64,000 bases of DNA from Lobulomyces angularis (Eukaryota; Chytridiomycota; Chytridiomycetes; Lobulomycetales; Lobulomycetaceae): assembly GCA_027604685.1 (NCBI GenBank), contig JADHYX010000026.1, positions 1 to 64,000 of the forward strand, in the 5' to 3' direction. Each line of letters opens with the position of its first letter. The stretch's first letter is position 1. Positions 47,307 through 59,910 of this stretch are shown here, piece after piece. A model generated the notes under the pieces. That model saw nothing but the letters and a program-made list of their open reading frames with translations. It did not search any database and was not told the origin of the DNA. The position numbers and the translations under genes were made by a program.

Positions 47307-50300
47307 TTATATTTTTTGTTCATATTCTTCTATTGGCGGACAAGAACAAATTAAATTTCTATCTCCGTAGGTGTCATCAACGCTGAAAAGTGTTCATGGT
47401 TAATAAAAAAATAAATAAAAAAAATCTAACTTACCGACTAACACTTGGCCAGAATTTCTTTTTTCTTAAATAACTTAATGGATATGCAGCTTGCTCTCTT
47501 GTATATGGTTTATCCCACTTTTCCGTTAATAGTTGATGAACTGGATGCGGACTGTTTTTTAATAAATTATTTTTTTTATCAACCTTTCCTTCTGTAACTT
47601 GTAATATTTCTTGTTTTATTGATATCATGGCATCAACAAATCTATCTAATTCCTGTTTAGATTCACTCTCAGTCGGTTCGATCATTAAAGTTCCAACAAC
47701 TGGGAATGACATAGTTGGTGAATGAAATCCGTAATCCTAATTAAACTTTTTTAAAAATTATTATCTATTTTTTAATATACATGTAGTCTCTTGGCAACAT
47801 CAATCACTTCAATTCCCCCACTTTGGAAAGGCCTTATATCTATAATGAATTCGTGAGCACAATATCCATTTTCATTCTTATATAGAATTTCATAATGTGG
47901 CTCCAACTTTTTCATCAAATAATTAGCATTTAATAATGCCACTTGAGTTGCTTTGCGTAAACCATCGTCGCCTAAAATTTGAGTTATTATTCTAAAATTT
48001 ATATTATTACCCATTAATTTTAAATATGCCCAAGAAATGGGTAGTATACTAGCTGAACCCCAAGGAGCAGCAGAAACAGGACCAATAGCATTTTTTCCTC
48101 CCATTGGTACGACTGGATGTGAAGGTAGAAAAGGTTCCAAGTGAGCTTTACTAAATAATTAAATGTAAGTAAAAAATTTGGATATATGTAAATTACACTC
48201 CAATCGGACCCATACCAGGACCGCCTCCACCATGAGGGATACTAAAAAATACAAGATTTAGTTCAAATCCTTAAAATTATATACAGTTACCAGAAAGTCT
48301 TATGTAAATTTAAGTGGCAAACATCAGCGCCAATTTCAGCTGGGTTACATAATCCTAGTTGCGCATTTAGATTTGCACCTTATTTACAACAGTAAATAAA
48401 GTTTGAAAGTTTATTATATTACCATCCATGTAAACTTGTCCTCCATTTTCATGAATAATTTCGCAAGCCCTTACGATTCCTGCCTCAAATACACCAAATG
48501 TTGATGGGTAGGTAATCATAGTGGCGGCTAAAATATTTTAGAACACAAGTCACCTTAATAAAATTTCACATACCTAAATTGTCCTTATGTAACTTTGCTT
48601 TAGCTTCAAAATCTGCTAAATCCAAATTTCCGTCAGGAAGGCATTTCACGGTAACAACTTTTAAGCCTGACATAGTGGCACTAGCTGGATTTGTTCCATG
48701 TGCTGAAACTGGAATTAAACAAATATTACGTTGGTGTTGTCCAATTGAGTCTAAATAAGCTTTAATAACTCTTAAACCTGCGTACTCCCCTTGTGCTCCT
48801 GAATTTGGTTGTAACGACATTCCCTCGAAGCCTGTTGCCTGTTCCAATGCATAGCTTAGTTCCTTTTTTCAAAAATTAAGTAAAGTTTTAAGAGTTCATA
48901 AAAACTTACATCAAATAATATTTGATACCCTTTTGCTTGGTGGGCCGGAGCGAAAGGATGGATTGAAGAGAATTCAGGCCATGTCACTGGTATCATTTCG
49001 GTTGTTGCATTTAATTTCATTGTACAACTTCCTAAAGGTATCATAGCATTGGTTAAACTTAAATCTTTATTTTGTAATTCAACGATATATCTCAGCATTT
49101 CGGTTTCAGAGTGATACGTATTAAAAACAGGATGTGTTAAGTAGGTAGTTGTTCTTTTTAAACTATCAGGAAACGTATTTCCATTTTGAATGGTTGCAAG
49201 AGAATCAAAGTCGGATAAACTAGTATTTAAACTTCTTCTAGCGGTTTGCTTATAACTTTTATGAATTTCTCCATTGCAAAAAATTTCAATTAAATCTTGT
49301 AAGTCTTCCTTGTTGACGGTTTCATCTAACAAAATAAATACATTTCATCAATATTAGAGGCTTCTATACCTAGTGTTACTCCAACAGTAAACTCATCAAC
49401 AAATCTTAAGTTAATACCAGCATTTTCTGCAGCGGAAATCAAGCTTTTAGCAGAATAAGGCAATTCAACGGTCAAAGTGTCAAAGAAATATTCGTTTTTT
49501 ATTTTTAGCCCCAAATTTTTAAGGTAGGACGCTAGTACAGCTGTGAACGAATTTATTCTTGTAGCAATTTCTTTAATTCCCTTTAAAAAAAAATTAAGAA
49601 TTAAGTATTCTCTGATATTACCTCAGCCCCATGATACACTGCGTACATTGCACTCATGTTAGCCAATAAGGCTTGAGCAGTGCAAATGTTACTAGTAGCT
49701 TTTTCTCTTCTAATGTGCTGTTCTCTTGTCTAACAATTATAACTATTAACTTTAAATATTAAATATTTATTTACCTGCAGTGATAAACGATATGCAGGCT
49801 TTCCTGTAGCATCTTTCGAAACACCAATTAGTCTACCAGGCATCCTTCTTTTGTGTTCATCCCTTACGGCAAAGAAAGCGGCATGAGGCCCACCGTAGCC
49901 TAGAGGGACCCCAAATCTCTGAGAATTCCCAAAGGCAATGTCAGCACCAAAGTCCCCAGGAGGTTTTAGTAATGTCAAGGCCATTAAATCAGTTGCGCAA
50001 GCAACTAAAGCTCCTTTACTATGGACATTTTTTACAAAAACTTCATAATCTTCAATACTTCCATATGTAGATGGGTATTGAATCAAAACACCCATTACCT
50101 TATCCTCATATTTGGAAAAATCAAAATCTTTGTGATTAGCAACTACAACATCTATTCCGAATCCTTGAGCCCTAGTTTGGACACAGGATATAGTTTGTGG
50201 GTGACATTCCGCATCAACAAAAAAAACATTTTTTTTTGGATTTGTATTATAGCATAACAACATTGCTTCACCAGCAGCTGTACCTTCATCCAAAAGAGAA

Positions 50301-51089
50301 GCGTTTGCAATAGGTAATCCAGTTAAATCGCAAATCATGGTTTGAAAATTAATTAAACTTTCTAAACGACCTTGTGAAATTTCAGGTTGATATGGTGTAT
50401 ACTAAAAATAAGAAAAAAGGATTTCCAATTTAAGTTTTATACATTAAAACCAAAATTACCTGTGTGTACCAACTTGGACTTTCCATTATATTTCTCAATA
50501 TAACTGGTGGAGTGATAGTACCATTATAACCCATACCTAAGATAGTTTATAACTTAGTTAAAACAACCTAACTTTTTTTTTTTTTAATCTACCAATGTAA
50601 GATCTCATAACTTTATTCCCTTTTGCAATGTTTTTCAATCTTTCCAAGGTTTCAACTTCAGAAAATGATTTACCCAAGTTTGTAGGTTTTTTTAATAAGA
50701 TATTTGGGGGTAAAGCTTTTTGTACTAAGGAATCCAAAGAATCAACTCTAAAAAAATAATTTTAGCTGCTAAGGTATTTAAAACTACCCAATTGCTTTAC
50801 ACATATCAGTTATTTCAATATTTTCAGGTCCAACATGACGGTCAGGAAACTACATTTTAATTTTTATATCAAATGCTTAATTCACAAAAAAAATCTTAAA
50901 AAAAATATCGAATACATTGTTTATTTGATCCAAAACAGATCTTTTTTGTTGTGAAATTGATTTTGAAGTAGAAAACTTTTTCAATTGGAAAGGCTTGTAA
51001 AAAGAACCAGCAACATTTGGTTGTGGTTTGAAACTGGTAATTGTGGGAGATCTATTGATGACGCGACGAGTGGAAGTTATTCTAAGCAT
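47307..51089 (-). CDS. mitochondrial glycine dehydrogenase (decarboxylating), P-protein of the glycine cleavage system
   Basis: PLP enzyme that decarboxylates glycine and loads the aminomethyl group on the H-protein. A basic Ser/Arg-rich mitochondrial presequence ([20 protein letters not shown]) starts at 51089. Both halves of the duplicated fold are visible: [29 protein letters not shown]..., [44 protein letters not shown], and later [12 protein letters not shown] with the PLP lysine, then [14 protein letters not shown]. The C-terminus reads [24 protein letters not shown] with the stop at 47307-47309. About thirteen short introns. The length of around 1,000 residues matches the family. The T, H and L proteins are not in this window. 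Confidence 0.95.
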
Positions 51090-52297
51090 CTTCTAATATT
51101 CTCTATTACTGTATTTACTTAAAAAATACAAAAAAAAAAAAATTACAAAAAAAATGAAAAAATAATTTAAAAGTTAAAAACTATTTATCGGCTAATTTTG
51201 TGCGAAAAAAAAAAAAAAATTTTTTTTTAAAAACAAAAATGAAAAGCTTAAAGAGATTATATATTTATTGTAAATGAAAACAGTACATTTCGTTGTTTAA
51301 TTTAGCAATGCATAATAATAAATAGGGAAATCTAATTTGGATAAGAAACTAACTAATTTTTGTAAACCTCTATAAATTACAATTTGCTATATAATTGAAT
51401 TTTAAAAAGACAAACAACATTATCCAATAAAAATTTTTTTCAATTTTTCAATTGTTTAATTTCTTTGTTGCAACACAGCAACTCCTCTAAGCTTTTCCAG
51501 CAACTTTTTAGCCCTCATAAAATAGGTTGACAGTTCCTAAAACAGCAGCAAAATTGGCACTAATTAAGTACTTCTTCAGTCTCTTTACTTTTCTTTGTTT
51601 TGTAAAGATTTAATTATCACTCACTGTAATATTATAAACTTCTCAAATGTAGCGAGTTTCAAGTATTAACACTCAAGCACCAGTAATAGTTGCAGCTTAG
51701 AACTTGTGTGAAAATTACATTAATTTTCGTGTATCACACCAGTATCAAGTTCCCTGAGTTATTGAAATACAAAAATTGAAAATTTTTCTAATTCTTTGAC
51801 TCATTTTAATAAAATTATAATAAAAATTACAAAAAAATTGAAACAAATAGTACAATAAATTTATAAATTACAAAAAGTTAAGTAATGCAATCCCTATTTT
51901 CATGGTTAAGTGAGAGGGAATCAACATTGACCTTAATAAACTTAATTCTACTATATTTTGCACGTAAGATTAATTCAAGAATAATTTTTATTTACGAACA
52001 GATTGCAATTCTTCAAAGATGCGATATTGGTAAATCTTTATCCTCATACAGAAATAAGTAGATTTTACCATTAAAATTTTTTCAGATACCAGAAGTGATT
52101 AATTTTTTATTTCCTATTTACTAAAAACAACAATATCCGAAGTAAATCATAAATTTACCTACCCTATATATAAAAACTGGTGATAACAAAGGTGTCAACT
52201 TTGACATCCTTTTACGACTTACTCAAGTAAGCATCCATCTTTTAAAAAACATACACTTTAATCTGAAAGATATAAAAAGAAACTATTACCTATCTTT
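51090..52297. other. 1.2-kb region with only weak coding candidates
   Basis: No long gene. Two weak candidates lie in it. One is a minus-strand last exon (51456-51536). The other is a plus-strand ATG frame at about 51886 (MQSLFSWLSERESTLTLIN...) that looks like one hydrophobic helix and ends after a 40-bp intron at about 36 residues. Otherwise AT-rich with no RNA signature recognised. Confidence 0.4.
51456..51831 (-). CDS. candidate small spliced gene, helical C-terminus
   Basis: The last exon (51536-51456) reads ELSTYFMRAKKLLEKLRGVA, then VLQQRN and stop. It is preceded by a good 35-bp intron (51537-51571, GTACTTAATT...TTTTAG) and a Lys/Glu-rich exon (KTKKSKETEE). A plausible start, MSQRIRKIFNF, lies at 51831, but the middle splicing could not be resolved. 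The amphipathic C-terminal helix resembles those of small complex subunits. No family assigned. Confidence 0.25.
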
Positions 52298-52598
52298 CTA
52301 GGAAGGATAGGTTTCATAATCCATTAATATAATTTTTCTTCTAACTTCAGCCCTCCTTTTATGCTCTCTACTTTTTCGCAACTGTCTTTTTATCTTAAAA
52401 AACAGAAATAAAAAAATTGCTATTACAAATAGTATTCCTTGTTTTAAATTTGCCCCTAGAGAAGTAAAGGTTTTTTTTTTTTTTTTGGTTTTGCATTTAA
52501 TTAGTAAAACATAAGAATTTACTTTTAATACCTAAAATTTCTGTCAATCCTGCACCTTTTGAATTCGCATCTACAATTGGATTATTTGAGTTATACAT
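52298..52598 (-). CDS. 74-residue single-pass membrane microprotein
   Basis: Two exons, 52598-52532 and 52455-52298, are joined in phase across a 76-bp GT-AG intron. The N-terminus is MYNSNNPIVDANSKGAGLTE, followed by ILGANLKQ and one strong transmembrane helix (GILFVIAIFLFLFF). A very basic cytosolic tail (KIKRQLRKSREHKRRAEVRRK) ends in MDYETYPS. Clean start, splice and stop support a real gene; the family is unknown. Positive-inside logic puts the tail in the cytosol or matrix. Confidence 0.55.
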
Positions 52599-53292
52599 AA
52601 ATAATTAATAAATGGAATTTGGTTTAAATACCTTGCATTTATTTGACGTTGCTTTACCTTAATGAAACCAAAATTATATCAATTGTCTTGATTTTGGATA
52701 ATTTTTTTTCAATTTTGAATATTAAAAGCTTTACTTTTTTGAAGTTTCTGTTTTTTACAAATTTTTTTGAAGGTTCTTTTTTAGAGTTTTCCAATTTTTT
52801 TTTTTTGAGCACTACTGGTTTTTGCTCAATCACAATTATCAACATCACTTCAAAGTTATGGATAAAAAATGCATTTCATCAAAAACTTTTTCCGAATTCA
52901 AAAGATGTAGCATTTATGAAATAGTTATAAAAAGCTTCAAAGACAAATTTTAATGCTTTGACCTTTCCAAGTACTTATGCGGTAACGTTTTAAGACAATA
53001 TCTTTTTTAATAAGGTTTCAGATTTAATCCTGAAAGAATTATTTGATTAAAAGAATTAATGAAATTAAATGGTACCCAATGTAGGAATTTCGTGCACAGT
53101 TTTTACCATGCTATAAAACTGAAAAGATAATGAGTCTAATTCATTGTAATTATTTTTGCATTTTGTTCAGTATGGTATATAACTGCTGTCTAGTGAACAA
53201 AAAGTTACCAAATTAAAAAAAATTATATTTTATTATTATCTTCTAAATCCCAAAAAAAAAGGAAAAAAATTAATATTTTATTTTATTTTATT
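52599..53292. other. AT-rich spacer
   Basis: Open frames occur on both strands around 52650-52920 (a T-rich plus frame and its Lys-rich complement). Neither starts with a supported ATG. Nothing else was recognised. Confidence 0.4.
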
Positions 53293-56271
53293 CTACACAT
53301 CAAAGATCACAGAATAATTTGATAAAACAATTTCAACTACTCTAGCCATTGCACTAAAATCTCCTTGTCCACCTGAATCAGGTAAATCCATTAAAGTTGG
53401 CCCAAATACTACCAAAAAAAATGTTGAATAAAAAATAAAAAAAAAATTAAAAAATTCACCAATTGACAAATTTTGTATGTTCATTTTATTTACTTCCTCT
53501 TGCTGTTGAACTCTAACAAAAACATTTTGGAATATATAAATAAGAATTCATTAGAAAAATATATAAATTTTACTTCCACAGGTGTCCCATTAAAAATCTT
53601 AAAGTTGCATAGTGAGCATCAGGTAAAAGATTCACTAGTTCATGAATTGATATCAATCGGTACCTACTGTCCTCATGCTCTTTGTTAAAAATTTCCAATG
53701 AATATTATATAGGTTTATTAAATATTACTTGACGCTTCAATAAATTTTGAATACAACTCAATTGTAAACAAGGGATCTGGTAATTCTCTAAAGTACAATT
53801 TTAAAAGCCCGGTAAAATCATGAATATCCTCACTCTGTTCAGATAAATTTACTTCTCCATCTGTTCCAAAAATTTACCATCAATTATATTTTAAAAATAA
53901 ATTTTTTACCATTACAAAATAAGCCTTTTATCTTCTGTATGTTACTACTTGTTCCACTCAATCTGTATATTCCACTGCTTCTCAAACCTCCATATTTTTC
54001 GTCTTCAATCAACTGGACACATTTTTCTAAAACAGTAGGAATTTCCTTATTATCCCTAATAAGTTGCTCAGTTAAATCCACACCAAAATATAAATTCTTT
54101 TGGTAACTAGTTTTTGCATTTCTACTTTGCATTGAATTAAGTGAAGATGATTCTTTATGTTGGTGCTGTTTTTCCTGTATTTGCTGCGAAAGTTGCTGAT
54201 TTTGCTGTTGCAGTTGCAAGGTAGAATCGCTTAATTTGAATTCTTTATACTGGAAATTTTCTTTTTTATATTGTGGTTTGTTTTGTGTTCTATTATGATC
54301 TAGGTTTAGCATATTAAAATTTTTGAAGTCTAATTGATTTTCTATTTTTGTTAAACAACTTATCAATCCAGGTTCACTCGATTTATCGCTTATTATATCT
54401 AAAAAAATAAGCCACATAAAAATAAAAAGTTTACCATCATCTCTTTCCAATGGACTTATAGCTAAAGCTTCCTTCATCATGGAAGCTTCCATTTCGTGGG
54501 CATACTTTAACAAAAATGTCTGCAATCCGTTGTCAACTTCATCACAAGTATCCTTCAAAGACTGCACAGAGTTAAAATATATATTATTTACAACAAAAAA
54601 TTTATTTTTAATCATTACGGTAACAAATTGGGGTAACTGTTTCTTGAAAAAGTCTGTTCTAATAGAATTAGTTTTTGCCAGCTGCATTTTATAATTTTCG
54701 TTCGCATTTGCTGCTTTCAGTCTTGCTTCTTCTTCATTTCTTTGCAGCTAATAGTTAAAGGGAATTAAATATAAAAACAAAAGTGGTATCATTCTAGTTT
54801 TTTTTATGATAATTTTTTACTTTACCTTCAATAAACTATTGCTACCTTTTCCAGCAGATTGTTTGAAAAGATTCATACCAGAAACACTTTTTGGAAGTTT
54901 GAAATTATTTGCATTGGCTGAGGACACTTCTCCACTAAAACTATGATTTTCTTTTAATAAAACAAATTTTTCCCACTCTTCAGAAGACAGCTCGTATTTT
55001 AATTTAATTTTTTCTAAACTTATTTCGCTATCGTTAACAGATTTTTGATATTTTACAGCAGCTTCTTTTAACTGTTTACGAGATTTTTCCCCATTTTTTT
55101 GTATTGTATTCAAATCTTCAGCGATCCCTGAAATTGTTTGTGAAAGTTTCATTCTACTGTCAGCAATTTTTCCATGAATTTTTAAAAAATGATCAAATTG
55201 TTCTGAATATGTTCTAAAAAAAACTTCTGTCAGAACTGTTATATCAATTTCAAAGTAAAAATTACCCATCTCTCCCTGACTGATTGGATGCATTAGTACT
55301 AGCTACTAATTTTGCCATTTGTTTAGAGTACTCTTCTTCAATTAGTGCCCTTTTTTTAAGGAATGTTACAGATTCCTAAAAAAAAATAATATTATAAACA
55401 CCCAGCTCTTAAAGTAATGTAAAAATTATACTTTGGAAGAATGTAACGACTGTTTAATACGCTCAGCTAGCAAATCAACTCCGTTCTATAAAAATATTAA
55501 TAATTTTACTCAGAAATTGTATCTAGGGGAAAAAAAAAATACCTCATAATCACAAAGTTGATGTAATAAGTCCGATTCTTCTTCATTTGTATCGTTAACA
55601 TGATTTTTAAATTCAATAACTTTCTCTACGTTTAAATTTTGACTACTGGTAACTGAAGCTGGAGGAAGAGGATCTGGAAGGCGTATGGACTTATTGCTAG
55701 CAGGAGAAATTGGTAAACCGGAATTCATATCAAATAATTGCCCTAAATAAAAGAAAAAAAAAATCAAATGAAAAATTTTCCATCATATGTTTCAAAGTAT
55801 TTAGAAATGTGAAATAAAAAAAAAAAAAATAGAATAAAAGTTTTTTACATATTTTAATTCAAAAAATTCGTAAATAGTTATCTTACCCATGTTGTATTCA
55901 GTCAAAAGGTCGGAAATCTCACCAGAAACCTCAGAGTTTTGAGTTTGAGGATTCTTAATTTCATTATCCATTTTTTCCTTCAAGTGTAAGGTAGGTGTAT
56001 AATCAACTTTATTTTCGTTAATAATATTTAATAATTCTTCCTCAATGATTTCTAAAGAAGAGGTAGCAGAAACAGGTGGAGATATGTTTTCCTTAGAAGA
56101 GGTGCGCGGAGAGAGCTTGGATGGATCGATTTGGCCAGCAGAGGAAGTCCTTGTGGGAGACAAGAGTTGATTTGGAGCGAAGGTTAAATTTTCCAAGGTG
56201 TTTGAATTTTTTCTGCGACGTGCATTTTTAATTTGTTTGTTTTCTCGTTCATTTAAAGAGTTTTTCAACAT
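53293..56271 (-). CDS. F-BAR and RhoGAP domain protein (Rgd1-like)
   Basis: Starts [22 protein letters not shown] with a Ser/Pro-rich extension. An F-BAR (FCH) region follows (about 55590-54480): [37 protein letters not shown], then long helices with [19 protein letters not shown] and [18 protein letters not shown] Gln-rich linker leads to the RhoGAP domain ([12 protein letters not shown], the arginine finger in [56 protein letters not shown]). It should curve membranes and inactivate Rho/Cdc42 GTPases, as Rgd1 does for Rho3/Rho4. The arginine finger is intact. About 800-850 residues; stop TAG at 53293-53295. Confidence 0.9.
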
Positions 56272-56959
56272 TTTTCAAGTTGCTCTTTTAAAGACTGTCA
56301 AAAATTGCTTGCAATATTACAAAAGTGATTTCAATAATATATTGTATGAAAAAAACTTCAGCTTTCTTACAATTTGAGCCTCATTCACAACTTCTGGAAT
56401 GGAGAAATAAAGAAAATCGGTTTTTTAGCATTATAATTTTATACAAATAATTATACAAGAGCTATTTTAAAAAGTCGTTATTGTTTACAGTTCCTTATTC
56501 TAATACTCAACGAAAGTTAGTTCTGTAATAAAATCGCAGATGAATATGGTAGCAAATTCACTCTCCATTCTTTATGTAATCCTACCGTTAGTTTGATTTG
56601 GAATCCTTAAATACTTTAATTGTCGAGACCTGTTTTATTAATATTTGTATTCAAACTTTTGAAAAAAAAAAATCCTAATTTTGTTCATTAAAAATCTTTA
56701 AAATTTCAATAATTTATGAAGTAGCCTAAGATCTACTATTAAAAACAAATTGTGAAGATAAAAAAAGGAGAAAGTAATCCCAAATTATTATTTTATTTAT
56801 CTTTGTCACTATATGTAATAAAAATAAAAAAAAAAAAAATTATAAATTTTTTTATAAAATAAATAAAAAATTATTGCCAAAAAAATAAAACTCATTTGAT
56901 TTTGTTGTATAATTGTTGTTATATGTATAATAAACGTATAATTTATTTTTAAATTTTTT
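56272..56959. other. spacer between F-BAR/RhoGAP and RRT8-like genes
   Basis: Contains a plus-strand ATG frame at about 56345 (MKKTSAFLQFEPHSQLLEWR..., 34 codons) that looks coding in composition but could not be extended by any in-phase splice. The rest is AT-rich. Confidence 0.35.
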
Positions 56960-57834
56960 TTACAACCTCTCGGAATTTAATCGAACTGCACTATTTTCTA
57001 ATTCACTAGCCCACATAGCAGCTGCACTGGCAAATATATACTCACTTATCATATTTAAAATTGGAACAGATTCAAAAAGGACTTTTGCACATCCAAATCT
57101 TGTATAATCACTCCTATATTTTGAAAGATGTTTAGCTATTTCTTCTTGCGACCACTTTTTTTTTACAAAATATCTTGTGTGAACACGTGGTCCTTGAATT
57201 ATTTATAGAATAAAATAAAAAGTAGTGCTTTTTTTGATATACCTTGTATATAACCATTTGCAATAATAAATAAACCTTGACCAATGACAGGTATCAAATT
57301 TATTGGTAAAGTAAGCAAAAAACAAAAAATTTCAGTAAAACTGTTCTTAAACTCTTTTCCCAATATTAAGTTATCTTGTCCAAATGAATTTTCGTTATTA
57401 ATATATAACTGAGGACAGTTTTTTCGTAAAACAATGTCAAACACTCTGTCACTTCTCTTTTGTAATAACAAAATTGATAAAATAAAAATTCCAAAAGCAG
57501 ATTCAATTAATGTAATTATAATAGCAATCAACCAACTAAGCGCGATGGAAGTTTCCGATAGTGGAAACGCATCTAGAATAGTAAAAAGTTAGAAAAAAAA
57601 TAAATACTTGTTTGGTATAAAAAATACTTTTATAAAAGAAAATAAAAATATTGAATAACATATACCAACAAGAAGTCTTTGCTGTATCGGTAACAAAAAT
57701 ATGAAAAGTAAAATGGTGAATGTAATGGAAAGAATTACAACCAAAATGAGTGGTAAAAACAACTTGAACCACAATGAGGGTGTTGTTGCTAAAAACTTAA
57801 TTGCTCTAACAATCAAAGTTGAAATTGATATCAT
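56960..57834 (-). CDS. EI24/RRT8-LDS-like multi-pass membrane protein
   Basis: Three exons joined at LLV|DAFPL (phase 1, intron about 57573-57662) and GYIQG|PRVHTRYF give about 240 residues. Four hydrophobic segments are seen (LFLPLILVVILSITFTILLF, LIAIIITLIESAFGIFILS, IFCFLLTLPINLIPVIGQGLF and the region ESVPILNMISEYIFASAAAMWA). The fungal family signature is present: LPINLIPVIGQGLFIIANGYIQG, then YFVKKKWSQEEIAKHLSKYRSDYTRFG and a terminal AAMWASELENS. RRT8/LDS proteins sit on lipid droplets or outer membranes and serve spore-wall formation in yeast; the role here is unknown. Confidence 0.75.
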
Positions 57835-58091
57835 GTTTATTTTTTATTATAATGATTAAAACTTGGATTATGAGATTAAAAGAATTTGAATTGTGGCGTA
57901 TGGACTTACAATTCAAAATCCATTTTAAAATGATTTTTTTTTAACACAAACAGCATACACTCTATTTTATCAATATATCAGTAATTTCTATTTTATAACA
58001 TACTTTTCTATTATTCCAATTTATTTTATAAGCAGAAAAAACTTTTGAGCAACAATTAATTTTTAAGTGAAATTTTTCTTAAGTCTCTTTA

Positions 58092-58672
58092 TTAATCTTT
58101 GGCGTGATTCTCCAAGTGTGGTGCATCAATTACATTACTTTTTAAAATTTCATTATCTTGAGTTGTGTTGTTTACATCTGTTAAGCTTTCTCCATTTTTC
58201 TCTGCAGCTTCTTGAACAACGGGCTGCGTCGCCTGTGGAGTATATTCTGGAGCAACTTCAGAGTTTTCTAAATCACTTTCTTTTTCCATTTCTGCAATTT
58301 TTCTATTTTTTTTTGACCTCAATGAAAAACTCCAAAAACATCCAATAAAGGAAAAAACTAAACAAGAAATTAAAAAGAATCATTTGTAATATAATATTTC
58401 TTTTTAAAATTTTTTATTTTGTGAAGTAGTTATTTGCTATAGGAAAAAAAGTTTTTTATTTTTTTAATTACGAATGAGTGCAAAAAGCCAGCCTGGAGAA
58501 ATGGTTTGCGATTGAACTACTTCTCTTTTGGTAAGTGAATCTAAAAATAAAATTAAAATTTAAAATTGTAAAAAGTTTCAGTGAAATCAATCACTAAAAA
58601 AAAAATCTTACCCAAAGGAAAACTATGGTAGGATTGAAATAGAAGTAATAATGTAAATAAAATATTTGGCAT
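58092..58672 (-). CDS. type I single-pass membrane protein, unknown
   Basis: Three exons. A signal peptide (MPNILFTLLLLFQSYHSFPL) is followed by a short lumenal segment (DSLTKREVVQSQTISPG), one transmembrane helix (WLFALILFSFIGCFWSFSL) made by splicing two exons, and a stop-transfer RSKKNRK. The cytosolic tail of about 70 residues is acidic and Gln/Asn-rich and ends NHAKD at the stop (58092-58094). Introns of roughly 70 and 110 bp splice in phase. No family recognised. Confidence 0.6.
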
Positions 58673-59910
58673 TTTAATATTTTTATCTGTAAATTTTAAA
58701 AATGAATTTTTTTAAATTTTTTATTTTTTTTTTCCCCTTTCATAAAAAGCTTTTTGCTTGGTTCTTCGCTTTAGTTGAGAATTAGAATAGAATTAGACTG
58801 TAGTTTGCATACAGTTTGTATATGGTTAAACAAAAGTTATTGACTAATTATCTCTATTTCTTGAATATTTCTTGTTTATAAATTAATTTTAGAATGGTGA
58901 ATAATAAAAATACAACTTCAAAAAGCTTTTAATTATTGTTAAATTTTTTTGAGCACCTAAACCAAAAAAACAAGAAATTACACCAAAAGTAAAAAAGAAA
59001 AAACCAGAAAATCTAGTACTTTCAAATTGACCTTGCTGAGTTGCATTCTAACAGAGTGTAGATCAATTCTAATAAAAGACAACTTGTTGTATGGTCTAGG
59101 TAGTATCGGACAAAAGTTTTAGATATACACAAATGCAGCATAGAAAGGAAAACTGGTTTCTTCACTTAATTAATATATAAAAAGTAATATAAAAATTAGA
59201 TATATAATAAAAGTAAAACTACACTACCTTCGAAATAAATTAAGTTAGTTATTAAAAAACTATTCAAATTTTTATAAAAATTATATTTCTAAAGTCTTCG
59301 CGTTCAAGTGGTACACCCTACACTGATCACATTCTTTCTACAACAATATAGTTACACTATACATACTAGATATTTACAATACATTTATATTCAGTTCTTT
59401 TGGAAATATTAGCTTATTTAGCTGGAGGATACAGTCCAATTAGCTCAACTCTTCATTAGGGAAAAAGTATAAAAATATTACTTTTATTTCGTTACTACCA
59501 TCACCAAATTACATTGCGGTTACTTATTGAATCTCAAATTCCTCAAAAATCCAAATTGAGAAAGTATTGCAGATTTAAAGTGTAAAAAAAATATGTTGTT
59601 CCGAAAATGTACAAAAAAAATAGTAAAAATTTAGACTGCAAGAAAAAAAAAAATTTAAAATTGATAATTGTAAAAAATTATTTGAAATTTTCAGAAATTA
59701 TTTAAAAAAATGTTTCATAATTTTATTTTTTTATCTGTTAAAATAAAATTTAATTTATGTTAAAAATTAAGGTGTAACGTTTTTTTTTTTTTTAAAAAAA
59801 AAAATTTAAAAAAAAAAAATTATTTTTTAAAACCAGAAATTTTAAGAATAAACTAATTAATTAAAAAACATAAGAGAAATTATAGCAAAGATATAAAGAA
59901 AATAGTAAAA
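58673..59910. other. 1.2-kb gene-poor region upstream of TIM23
   Basis: Only a short Lys/Pro-rich plus frame (about 58955-59030, APKPKKQEITPKVKKKKPEN) without a spliceable start is seen. No tRNA, 5S rRNA or spliceosomal RNA signature was found by eye. The last 250 bp are nearly pure A/T. Confidence 0.4.

Noticed and set aside
52643..52924. Plus-strand frame and its Lys-rich minus-strand complement
   Set aside because: Both begin only at non-ATG codons or late ATGs, and composition follows A/T runs.
58067..58348. Plus-strand 93-codon frame
   Set aside because: Antisense shadow of the third exon of the type I membrane protein gene.
58673..59910. Possible tRNA/5S/snRNA in the large gap
   Set aside because: No A-box/B-box pair, GTTCGA-type loop with matching acceptor stem, or snRNA core motif could be seen by eye.
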